Origin: Salinisphaera japonica YTM-1
GTDB lineage: Bacteria; Pseudomonadota; Gammaproteobacteria; Nevskiales; Salinisphaeraceae
NCBI RefSeq assembly: GCF_003788585.1
Contig: NZ_AYKG01000025.1
Span: forward strand, 1 to 43,523
Reading direction: 5' to 3'
DNA: 43,523 nucleotides
Position numbers and translations under genes: made by a program
Notes under the pieces: generated by a model
Seen by the model: only the letters and a program-made list of their open reading frames with translations
What the model was told of the DNA's origin: nothing
Databases searched by the model: none
Shown here: positions 1 through 7,648 of the stretch, one piece after another
Position numbering within the stretch: the first letter of the stretch is position 1
Layout of the letters: every line of letters starts with the position of its first letter

Positions 1-232
1 TATCAGCCTCAGATCGCTCGGTGAGCCGCTTGGTTTCAGTCGGGCGAGATGGTATCTAGCGGCCAGCCGATGGTCGATACAGCGTTTTTGTTCAATGCAT
101 TACCCCTTGCCCGACGTTCAGCGGGCTCACGTAAGATAACGCCGAACGGCCACGGTTTGCCGGGGTGTGTGCCGGCGCGACATCACGCCGGTCACGCGCG
201 GCCGCCAATACGCAACACACGGGAGACAACGC
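1..232. other. Window edge and leader of the TerC-like gene
   Basis: I see no credible gene here. A weak candidate promoter for the downstream gene has TTGCCC at 107-112 and TAAGAT at 132-137, but the 19-base spacer is long. TerC/Alx genes are often preceded by a yybP-ykoY manganese riboswitch; the conserved GGGGAGUA core of that element is not visible, so none is called. Confidence 0.35.
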
Positions 233-1207
233 ATGGATGTACCGATTTGGGTCTGGGGGGCGACGATTGCCGGCATCCTGGCGCTGCTGGTCTTCGATTT
301 CTTTGCTCATGTGCGCACCCCGCACGAGCCCTCGCTCAAAGAGGCCGGCGGCTGGTCGATCTTCTATGTGGTCATCGCCCTGATCTTTGGCGCCGGGCTG
401 TGGGCGGTCTGGGGCCATGATCACGGCATCGAGTACTTCGCCGGCTATGTCACCGAAAAAAGCCTGTCGGTCGATAATCTGTTCGTGTTCGTGATCATCA
501 TGGCCTCGTTCGATGTGCCCAAGGCCTATCAGCAGAAAGTGCTGCTGGTGGGCGTGGTCATCGCCCTCATCCTGCGCACGATCTTCATCGCTCTCGGTGC
601 CGCGGCAATCGAGAACTTCTCGTGGGTGTTCTATATCTTCGGGCTGTTTCTCATCTATACCGCGTATAGCCTGGCCAGCGCCTCACACGACGAGGAAGAA
701 GAATACGAGCCCAATTTCCTGGTCAAGGCCGCCCAGAAATATCTGCCGGCCACCGATGAATATGATGGCAACAAGCTGACCACCAAGATCAACGGCAAGC
801 GTCTGATCACGCCCATGCTGATCGTGATGATCGCCATCGGCGCCACCGATATCCTGTTTGCCCTGGACTCGATCCCGGCGATCTACGGCCTGACCCGCGA
901 ACCGTTCATCGTGTTCACGGCCAACGCCTTCGCCCTGCTGGGCCTGATCCAGCTCTACTTCCTGCTGGGCGGCCTGTTGAATCGGCTGGTCTATCTATCG
1001 TTCGGCCTGGCCGTCATTCTGGGCTTCATCGGTATCAAGCTGATCATCCACGCGCTGCATACCAACGAGCTGCCCTTCATCAACGGCGGCCAACACGTCG
1101 AGCTCGTGCCGGAAATCCCCATCTGGCTGTCGCTGAGCGTCATCCTGGGCATTCTGGTGATCACCACCGTGGCGAGCCTCATGAGCAGCCACTCGAAAGC
1201 CGGCTAG
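233..1207 (+). CDS. TerC/Alx-family integral membrane protein
   Basis: This is a 324-residue polytopic inner-membrane protein of the TerC/Alx family, whose members are linked to manganese export and metallation of exported proteins, or to tellurite resistance. Family signatures are SLSVDNLFVFVIIM near residues 75-90 and TDILFALDSIPAIYGLT near 205-220, with acidic residues inside membrane helices. A charged cytoplasmic stretch (DEEEEYEP) lies in the middle. I chose the ATG at 233 because GGGAG lies 8-12 bases upstream; the frame stays open upstream but without a better start. The gene stands alone and is followed by a strong hairpin at 1215. The membrane family is certain; the transported ion is inferred from the family. 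Confidence 0.93.
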   Translation: MDVPIWVWGATIAGILALLVFDFFAHVRTPHEPSLKEAGGWSIFYVVIALIFGAGLWAVWGHDHGIEYFAGYVTEKSLSVDNLFVFVIIMASFDVPKAYQQKVLLVGVVIALILRTIFIALGAAAIENFSWVFYIFGLFLIYTAYSLASASHDEEEEYEPNFLVKAAQKYLPATDEYDGNKLTTKINGKRLITPMLIVMIAIGATDILFALDSIPAIYGLTREPFIVFTANAFALLGLIQLYFLLGGLLNRLVYLSFGLAVILGFIGIKLIIHALHTNELPFINGGQHVELVPEIPIWLSLSVILGILVITTVASLMSSHSKAG

Positions 1208-1214
1208 CGGTCAT

Positions 1215-1241
1215 GCCCCGGCCGGCACGCACGGCCGGGGC
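1215..1241. terminator. Hairpin between terC-like gene and gdhA
   Basis: A perfect 10-bp GC stem (GCCCCGGCCG and its complement) with a 7-base loop lies 8 bases after the TerC-like stop and is followed by GTCTTGTTC. It sits between convergent genes and could end transcription from both sides. The T-tract is weak. Confidence 0.6.
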
Positions 1242-1288
1242 GTCTTGTTCACGGATCAGCCCAGCGCCTCGAAGGCTTGCCCGCGCGC

Positions 1289-2545
1289 TCAGGTCTCGCC
1301 TTGGAAGAACGCACTCGTGCCACGGGCCTGGGCGGCCTTGTCGATTGTCTCCAGGGCAATGACATAGGCCGCGGTGCGATGCGCCGCACCAAGCGCCTCG
1401 GCCCGGTCGGCGACCGCCTTGGTGGCCTCGACCATGCGCTTTTCCAGCCGCTCGGCCACGGTATCGGCGTCCCAGTACCAGGCCTGGCGGTTCTGGACCC
1501 ACTCGAAGTAGGACACGGTCACCCCGCCGGCGTTGGCCAGGATATCCGGCAGCACGATCACATCGTTGTCGGCCAGCGTCCGGTCGGCTTCGGCCGCCAC
1601 CGGGCCGTTGGCGATTTCGACGATCACGCCGGCACGCACCTGATCGGCGTTGTCGTCGGTGATGACCGATTCCAGCGCTGCCGGGGCCAGAATATCGACG
1701 TCGAGGGTGATCAGATCGGCGTTGCTGATCTGATCGCCTTCGGCGGCCGTCACCGAGCCGTGCTCGGTCTTGGCTTTTTCTACCGCGTCCAGATCCAGGC
1801 CGTTTTCGTTGTGGATTCCGCCGGAGGAGTCACTGACGGCCACCACGGTATAACCGGCCTCAGCGGCCAGGCGAGCAAACCGCACGCCGGCATTGCCAAA
1901 GCCTTGAACAGCCACCGTCGTGCCCTCGGCCTCGCGCTCCCAGCGCGCCATCATGGTCTTCAACACATGAAACGCCCCGCCGCCGGTGGCTGTGGTGCGC
2001 CCGGCAGAGCCGCCCACTTCGACCGGCTTGCCGGTGATGACATCCGGCCGGTGGGCCCGGGTGATGATGCGGTATTGATCGGCCATCCAGCCCATCACCC
2101 GCGGGTTGGTATTCACATCCGGGGCCGGAATATCGGTATCCGGACCGATGAAATCCGCCACCTGATCGATATAGGCGCGCGACAGGCGCTCCATCTCGGC
2201 CGGCGAGAGATTCTTCGGGTCCACCGAGATACCGCCCTTGGCGCCGCCGAAGGGCAGGCCCATGACCGCGCATTTGGTGGTCATCCAGAAGGCCAGCGTC
2301 GTGGTTTCATCCACGTTGACGTCCGGATGAAAACGAATACCGCCCTTGGCCGGGCCAAGCGTGCTGTCGTAACGCACGCGATAACCGGCATACAGGCCAA
2401 ACGAGCCGTCGTCGCGGCGTAGCGGCACACTGACCTTGAGCGCGGCATCCGGCTGGGCCAGACCCTGGGCAATATCCTCGGAAATATCGACATGCTCGAG
2501 CGCGGCCTCGATCCGCGCGCTGGCACCGTCAAACAAGCTGGGCAT
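1289..2545 (-). CDS. gdhA: Glutamate dehydrogenase (Glu/Leu/Phe/Val dehydrogenase family)
   Basis: The 418-residue protein interconverts glutamate and 2-oxoglutarate plus ammonia using NAD(P). The substrate-side motif PFGGAKGGI near residues 95-105 holds the conserved lysine, and a Rossmann motif QGFGNAG lies near 215, followed by VAVSDSSGG at the end of the second strand of that fold. The length fits the small hexameric enzymes rather than the large NAD-specific ones. The ATG is preceded by AAGGG. The gene is divergent from the TSUP permease across about 105 bases. Cofactor preference cannot be read safely; the acidic D in SDSSG hints at NAD. Confidence 0.95.
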   Translation of the reverse strand: MPSLFDGASARIEAALEHVDISEDIAQGLAQPDAALKVSVPLRRDDGSFGLYAGYRVRYDSTLGPAKGGIRFHPDVNVDETTTLAFWMTTKCAVMGLPFGGAKGGISVDPKNLSPAEMERLSRAYIDQVADFIGPDTDIPAPDVNTNPRVMGWMADQYRIITRAHRPDVITGKPVEVGGSAGRTTATGGGAFHVLKTMMARWEREAEGTTVAVQGFGNAGVRFARLAAEAGYTVVAVSDSSGGIHNENGLDLDAVEKAKTEHGSVTAAEGDQISNADLITLDVDILAPAALESVITDDNADQVRAGVIVEIANGPVAAEADRTLADNDVIVLPDILANAGGVTVSYFEWVQNRQAWYWDADTVAERLEKRMVEATKAVADRAEALGAAHRTAAYVIALETIDKAAQARGTSAFFQGET

Positions 2546-2650
2546 GGGGTAATCCCTTAACCGTTAAATCGTTGGCGTTGATGTTGGACTGACCGCGCTC
2601 GCCTGAAAACCGTATATTCCCGAATACACAATGTTTTTCCCAAGGCCCGG

Positions 2651-3397
2651 ATGATCGATCTATTGCTCTTGATGCTGGCCGCGCTCGCCGCCGGGGCGAT
2701 CAACGCCCTGGCCGGCGGCGGCAGCTTCATCACCCTGCCGGCGCTGATTTTCTATGGCCTGCCGCCCACCGTGGCCAATGCCACCAGCGCCACGGCGGTC
2801 TTACCGGGCTACGCGGCCACGCTGTGGCGGCTGAAAGCCGATGTGGCCCCGCCGGCGGGTATCGCCCTGCCGGTGATGATCGCCCTGGCGGCCGCGGGTG
2901 GCATCAGCGGCGCGTTGTTGCTACTGGCCACGGGTGATGCGTTGTTTTCGGCCATCGTGCCCTGGCTGATGCTGGTCGCCCTGGGCGTGTTCGTGGCCGG
3001 CCCGTGGCTGAAGAAAGCGACCGCCCGTATCACCATCAGCCGCTGGGTGGCGGTGCCCGCGGTCTATCTGACCTGTGTCTACGGCGGTTATTTCAACGGC
3101 GGCGTGGGCATCATCATGATCGCGGTACTGGGGCTGCTGGGCCAGACACGGCTCATGACCTCGGTGGCCATGAAGGCAGTGATGTCGGCCACGCTGACGT
3201 TGATATCGGTATCGACCTATGCGGCCTTCGGCCTCGTACAGTGGCCGATCGCCGGGCTCATGGCGCTAGGCGCGATCACCGGCGGCTGGGGCGGGGCGGC
3301 TCTTGGCCACGTCATCGCCCCGAAATGGCACCGGGCCGGCATCATCGTGATCGCAGCGGCCATGACGCTGGCGCTGTTCATGCGCGGGGCCGGTTAG
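2651..3397 (+). CDS. TSUP-family (TauE/SafE) membrane permease
   Basis: This 248-residue hydrophobic protein has about eight membrane segments and belongs to the sulfite exporter TauE/SafE (TSUP) family. The N-terminal repeat begins with the typical AGAINALAGGGSFITLPAL motif (residues 14-33) followed by ANATSATAV, and a second half-repeat holds YGGYFNGGVGIIM (about 139-151). Family members move sulfite, sulfoacetate or other organosulfur anions; nothing nearby identifies the substrate. Only a weak AAGG precedes the ATG. An SDR gene follows after 61 bases. Confidence 0.92.
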   Translation: MIDLLLLMLAALAAGAINALAGGGSFITLPALIFYGLPPTVANATSATAVLPGYAATLWRLKADVAPPAGIALPVMIALAAAGGISGALLLLATGDALFSAIVPWLMLVALGVFVAGPWLKKATARITISRWVAVPAVYLTCVYGGYFNGGVGIIMIAVLGLLGQTRLMTSVAMKAVMSATLTLISVSTYAAFGLVQWPIAGLMALGAITGGWGGAALGHVIAPKWHRAGIIVIAAAMTLALFMRGAG

Positions 3398-3458
3398 CTG
3401 GCCAGGCCTGCACGCCTGACTTAGGCTAGGTCTATAGTCTCTTTGGCAGGAGTCAGGT

Positions 3459-4208
3459 ATGGATCCAGTCATGATCGTCACCGGCGGCAGCCGCGGTATC
3501 GGCGCCGCCACATCCTTGATGGCGGCCAAGTACGGCTACGCCGTGGCCGTGAACTATCGCAGCAACCGCGAGGCCGCCGATCGTGTGGTCGCGGCGATCG
3601 AAAAAGACGGCGGCCGGGCGATCGCCGTGGCCGCCGACATGGCCGTCGAGGACGACGTCGTGGCCTTGTTCAAAACAGTCGACGACCAGCTCGGGCCGGT
3701 GACTTGTCTGGTCAATAACGCCGGCATCGTGGATGACCCGGCCCCGGTGGCCGAAATGAGTGCCGAGCGCGTATCCCGCATGATGGCGGTCAACGTGGTC
3801 GGGCCGTTCATTGCCGCGCGTGAGGCCATCAAACGCATGTCGACCAAGGACGGCGGCGCCGGCGGCAATATCGTGAATATCTCGTCGGCTGCTGCCCACG
3901 GCGGTGGGGGCGGCGGCGCCGGTACGTATGTCGATTACGGTGCCTCCAAGGGGGCGATCGATACCTTTACCGAAGGCTTGTGTCGTGAGGTGGCCGCCGA
4001 GGGCATCCGCGTGAACGCGGTTCGCCCCGGCGTGGTCGATACCGAGATTCATGCCAGCGGCGGCCTGCCGGACAAGCCCAAGGAAGCCCCGGCCGGTATC
4101 CCGCTGGGCCGGATCGGCGCGCCGGAGGACATCGCTGAGGCGATTCTGTATCTGGCCCGCGCCGAATTCACGACGGGCGCCCTGCTCGACGTGGACGGCG
4201 GCGTCTGA
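3459..4208 (+). CDS. SDR-family NAD(P)-dependent oxidoreductase
   Basis: This is a classical short-chain dehydrogenase of 249 residues. Visible are the TGGSRGIGAA dinucleotide-binding glycine motif at about residues 8-17, NNAG near 87, and the catalytic YGASK (Tyr-x-x-x-Lys), with the usual C-terminal ending LLDVDGG. It resembles glucose-1-dehydrogenase or FabG-like enzymes; the substrate cannot be inferred. A glycine-rich insertion (GGGGGGAG) precedes the catalytic Tyr. The start has GGAG 8 bases upstream. The next gene begins 4 bases after its stop. Confidence 0.93.
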   Translation: MDPVMIVTGGSRGIGAATSLMAAKYGYAVAVNYRSNREAADRVVAAIEKDGGRAIAVAADMAVEDDVVALFKTVDDQLGPVTCLVNNAGIVDDPAPVAEMSAERVSRMMAVNVVGPFIAAREAIKRMSTKDGGAGGNIVNISSAAAHGGGGGGAGTYVDYGASKGAIDTFTEGLCREVAAEGIRVNAVRPGVVDTEIHASGGLPDKPKEAPAGIPLGRIGAPEDIAEAILYLARAEFTTGALLDVDGGV

Positions 4209-4212
4209 ATCG

Positions 4213-5223
4213 GTGCGCTGGCCTGCGGGCATCAGCTGCGGCCTGGCCGGTGCGATCATCGCACTGGCCGGCTGTAGTAGTCCGCCGGCCGCCACGACCG
4301 GCCAGGCCGAGATACCGCCGCCGCCCCCAGCCACCGATTATTGTGCCAAGGCCCCGGTCCACGCGTTGTCCTGTATCGCGGCCAGCGATACCCTGGCCGT
4401 GGCCCTGCACAACACCACCGTCGGGCTGGCCCCGGCCGTGGCGATCGATACCGAGCACCTGAGTGCGACTCTCATCCCGCGCACGCCGGGCACGCCCGTT
4501 GTGCTCGATGATCTGTCGCAGTTCGTCGTGCGCGTGCATACCGGCACTGTACGGCTTGCTACCGCCACCCTGGCCGCGCTTGTCGAACAGCGTTTTGCCA
4601 ATGACGACGCGGCGATACGTCGTCTGCGCCTGTCCCAGCGCGGGGATCGGATCGTGCTGGACGGCCAGTTCCGGCGCCGGGGCTGGGTACCGTTTCATCT
4701 GGTGGGCGATCTGACGCGCCTCGACGACACGCATCTGGCCCTCACCCCGAGCCGAATGAGCGTCGACGGGCAATCCGCGATGGCCTTAATGCGTGCCGCC
4801 CATCTGGCGCTGGCCGATATCATCACCCTGGATACGCCGGCCTTCACCGTGCACGGCAACCGAATCATCGTGGATATCACGGCCCTGCTGCCCGCCCCGA
4901 CGATTGATCTGGCCATCAAACATGCCGATCTGGACGCCGACGGCCTGCGGCTGGTCTTTGACGACGGCCAGCGCTTGCCCGAGATCTTGCCGGCCCGCCC
5001 GGCCGATTCTTATGTGCTGTTGCACGGCGGCCGGCTGGCGATCGGGCCGCTGCATACCGATGACCCACGGATTCAGCTCGAGGCCACGGCCCCGGGTACC
5101 GAGCTGGCCCTATCGCTGCCCGGCTATCGACGACAGCTCGCCAAGGGCACGATTGAGCTGATGCGCCAGCCCGCGCGCGCCACCTTCATTGCCCGCCTCG
5201 GCGCCTACGAGACCACCCGATGA
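4213..5223 (+). CDS. Predicted lipoprotein, first of a tandem paralogous pair
   Basis: I place the start at GTG 4213, 4 bases after the SDR stop. This gives a short signal peptide ending in a lipobox (IALAGC, then SSPPA), so the mature protein is a lipoprotein of about 315 residues with a proline-rich tether (IPPPPPATDYC). The rest is beta-rich, without a known catalytic motif. It aligns by eye with the next gene over most of its length: the VALHNTTV, LSATLIPRTPG, VDGQSAM and HADLDADGLRL blocks each have a counterpart. The alternation of strands with short ligand-like loops is reminiscent of LmeA/DUF2993 lipid-binding proteins, which is only a guess. Its stop overlaps the next start (ATGA). 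Confidence 0.75.
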   Translation: MRWPAGISCGLAGAIIALAGCSSPPAATTGQAEIPPPPPATDYCAKAPVHALSCIAASDTLAVALHNTTVGLAPAVAIDTEHLSATLIPRTPGTPVVLDDLSQFVVRVHTGTVRLATATLAALVEQRFANDDAAIRRLRLSQRGDRIVLDGQFRRRGWVPFHLVGDLTRLDDTHLALTPSRMSVDGQSAMALMRAAHLALADIITLDTPAFTVHGNRIIVDITALLPAPTIDLAIKHADLDADGLRLVFDDGQRLPEILPARPADSYVLLHGGRLAIGPLHTDDPRIQLEATAPGTELALSLPGYRRQLAKGTIELMRQPARATFIARLGAYETTR

Positions 5224-6176
5224 GGCCGGGCCTACGCGGGATTGTCATCGTGCTCGGTCTGTTGGCCGCCACGGCGGTTTGGCCCGATGAGCGCGCCGCG
5301 GATGCTCGCGTTGCGGTGCGTGCCCACAACGTGGATATCCTGGTCAGCGACACGATCAGCGCGCACCTGATCGATCTTACCGCTGAGCTTGTGCCCCGCC
5401 CCGGTCATCCGCTCGTTGATCTCGAAGACGGCGGCTCTTTCTCGATACGTGTCACCGCCGGCTGTGCCCGGCTGTCTGCGGATCAGCTCACCCGGCTGTT
5501 CAACGATCGCATCCTGAACTACGAGCCGCGCGCGCTGAACGACGTGCATTTCATACCCGAAGACGGGGCCATGCAGGTCAGCGGCGGCGTACGGCTCTGG
5601 CATCGCGTGCCGCCCTTTTGGTTGGCCTTCAGTGCGACCACCGATGCCGGCGTCGACGACGACGGGTTGATCCGTCTGACCGTGCGCGACGAACATCTCC
5701 TGGGCTTGCCGGTGGGCGGCCTGCTGGACCTGGCGCATACGCCGCTGGATGCGTTATTGACGGTCGAGGCCCCCGGCGCACGCGTGGCGGGCGACACCGT
5801 GATCATCGATACCCGTGCTGTCCTGCCCGGCCCGGCCATCGACAGCCGGCCGGTTTCGGCGCGCCTGAGCGCGGCCGGCCTGACGGTCTGTTTCAAGGGG
5901 GATGCAACAACAGGCGCGCCGGCCTTGCCGGCCGATCTGGATGTGCCGGGCAGCTATCTGTGGGTCCAAGGGCCGCGGCTTGCCGCACTCGGCCAGGAGA
6001 TCGCCCCGGCCCGGCTGCTGGTCGCCCCTACCGGCAAAACCAATGATCCGATGTTGTTCCGTCTGGTGAAAAGCCGTGATCAGATCGCGGCCGGGCATAT
6101 CGAACTGGGTATCGACGGGCGCATGATCATCCGGCCCGGGCCGGCGCAGCCCGACACGCCCGGCCAGGATCGCTAA
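5220..6176 (+). CDS. Exported protein, second of a tandem paralogous pair
   Basis: The product is 318 residues with an N-terminal hydrophobic signal (IVIVLGLLAATAV) but no lipobox, so it is probably periplasmic or membrane-tethered. It is translationally coupled to the preceding lipoprotein and is its paralogue: VRAHNVDILVS, LIDLTAELVPRPG, QLTRLFNDRIL, DGAMQVSGGV, VIIDTRAVLPGPAI and LSAAGLTVCF line up with equivalent stretches. Function is unknown. The shared sterol- or lipid-carrier-like look is inference. The converging DUF4282 gene overlaps its 3' end by 4 bases. Confidence 0.75.
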   Translation: MRPGLRGIVIVLGLLAATAVWPDERAADARVAVRAHNVDILVSDTISAHLIDLTAELVPRPGHPLVDLEDGGSFSIRVTAGCARLSADQLTRLFNDRILNYEPRALNDVHFIPEDGAMQVSGGVRLWHRVPPFWLAFSATTDAGVDDDGLIRLTVRDEHLLGLPVGGLLDLAHTPLDALLTVEAPGARVAGDTVIIDTRAVLPGPAIDSRPVSARLSAAGLTVCFKGDATTGAPALPADLDVPGSYLWVQGPRLAALGQEIAPARLLVAPTGKTNDPMLFRLVKSRDQIAAGHIELGIDGRMIIRPGPAQPDTPGQDR

Positions 6177-6652
6177 CGCGGCTTCTTCTCCCCGCCCTTG
6201 CGCCAGAACGCCAGCCGCGGGAACTCTTGCTGGATGGCCTCGATACGACGATCCACCGATTCGACGTTGTAATCCACGCGCCCGAGGATCTGATCGGCCT
6301 CGCGCAGCTCGCGCACCACCTCGCCCAAGCGCGACTCCATGGCGTGCAGCTCGGCGTTGATACGAAACACCGCCAGCACGAACTCCAGCATCACTCGCAG
6401 GCCCACCACCAGGGTGAGAAACATCGCCGGGCCCAGCAGGAACAGCCAGATCGCCCCGGCGATCCACGACAGCAGCGCAGCCCAAACGATGACGGCAACG
6501 GTGGCCAGCGCGGCTACGCCGATACCAAAGCGATAGATCACCGGCACCATGTCCGCGGCTAGAAACCCAGAAAACCGGGTATCGAACAAAGCGCCGATCA
6601 GGCGTGGCTTGAACCCGGTTGCCCGAGTCTTCGAATCGGAGTCATCGGCCAT
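6173..6652 (-). CDS. DUF4282 membrane protein
   Basis: A small 159-residue inner-membrane protein with two hydrophobic segments (GIGVAALATVAVIVWAALLSWIAGAIW and LLGPAMFLTLVVGLRVMLEFVLAVF) that fit the DUF4282 family, followed by a heptad-like, probably coiled-coil C-terminal tail (HAMESRLGEVVRELREADQ) with a basic end. I chose the ATG at 6652, which has AAGGG 6 bases upstream; a TTG 24 bases further upstream would be the longer alternative. Role unknown. Confidence 0.8.
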   Translation of the reverse strand: MADDSDSKTRATGFKPRLIGALFDTRFSGFLAADMVPVIYRFGIGVAALATVAVIVWAALLSWIAGAIWLFLLGPAMFLTLVVGLRVMLEFVLAVFRINAELHAMESRLGEVVRELREADQILGRVDYNVESVDRRIEAIQQEFPRLAFWRKGGEKKPR

Positions 6653-6808
6653 GAGAGCCCTTGGTAACGCAGACAAGTCTTTAACTGGATACTACCGGTG
6701 TTGGGCAATCAAGCCAGCGCATCGTGAAATGCGCCGTCACCCGGCGCTGGTCATCGGCGCGGCTCTGGCTCAAGCTGGCTGTCTGTCGTCGTGTTTTACA
6801 GGGTTGCC

Positions 6809-7579
6809 ATGCGCGCTTGTTTATTGATCGTTTGCCTGTTCGGCCTGTGTATCCCGGGCCTGGCGTACGCCGCCGACTGGCCCGCGCCAATCCAGAGCCT
6901 GACCGAACAGGGCATCACCGTGGTCAAGAAGATCGATGCTCCCAAAGGCATGACCGGCTACGCCGCCAAGGCTGGGCAGACGCCCGTGGCCCTGTATCTC
7001 ACGCCGGACGGCAAGCACGTCATCGTGGGCACACTACTGGATGAAAACAGCAAGAATCTGAGCCGCGCCCCGCTGCTGTCGATCGCCGATGCCAGGCCGG
7101 GCCTGCCCAGGGACACTTGGCAACAGTTGAAGCAGTCCGACTGGATCGCCGACGGGCCGGATAATGCCCCGCGTACGGTCTATGTCATCACGGACCCGAA
7201 CTGCCCCTACTGTCATCGCTTTTACGAGTCTTCCCGGCCCTGGGTGAAAGCCGGCAAGGTCCAGCTGCGCCATATCCCGGTGGGCGTGATCCGCCCCTCC
7301 AGCCCGGCCAAGGCCGCGGCTCTGCTGGCCGCCGATGACCCGAGCGCGGCGTACCGGGCGCATGAAGACAACTATGAATCCGGCGGCATCAAGCCGATGA
7401 CCGATGTACCGGCAGACCTGCGGCAAAAGATTTCGGCCAACGGTGCCCTGATGAAGCGTCTGGGCATCCGCGGCACGCCCGGCATCATCTACAAGAACGC
7501 CGACGACAAGATCACGATTTTTCAGGGCGCGGCACGTAATAAAAAGCTCGTCGAGGTACTCGGCCCCAAACCGAAATAG
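6809..7579 (+). CDS. dsbG: DsbC/DsbG-like thiol:disulfide interchange protein
   Basis: This is a periplasmic thioredoxin-fold protein of 256 residues. A signal peptide (MRACLLIVCLFGLCIPGLAYA) is followed by a dimerisation-type N-terminal region and a thioredoxin domain with the redox motif CPYC (in DPNCPYCHRF) and a cis-proline loop RGTPGII. CPYC is the DsbG-type motif (DsbC usually has CGYC), so it probably reduces sulfenylated or misoxidised cysteines in exported proteins. The ATG at 6809 is preceded by CAGGG; a GTG 18 bases upstream is possible but would spoil the signal peptide. Confidence 0.88.
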   Translation: MRACLLIVCLFGLCIPGLAYAADWPAPIQSLTEQGITVVKKIDAPKGMTGYAAKAGQTPVALYLTPDGKHVIVGTLLDENSKNLSRAPLLSIADARPGLPRDTWQQLKQSDWIADGPDNAPRTVYVITDPNCPYCHRFYESSRPWVKAGKVQLRHIPVGVIRPSSPAKAAALLAADDPSAAYRAHEDNYESGGIKPMTDVPADLRQKISANGALMKRLGIRGTPGIIYKNADDKITIFQGAARNKKLVEVLGPKPK

Positions 7580-7648
7580 ACCGGCCGCGTTTGTTATAGC
7601 CCGCCGCGGATGTGCTACATCATGCGCTGCTTAATGAAGGACGAAGTC

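Noticed and set aside
100-232. Manganese (yybP-ykoY) riboswitch before the TerC-like gene
   Set aside because: Expected from the gene family, but the conserved GGGGAGUA core and paired stems are not visible.
1277-2422. Long plus-strand frame opposite glutamate dehydrogenase
   Set aside because: It mirrors the gdhA coding region, is His/Gly/Arg-rich in the manner of antisense frames and lacks any motif.
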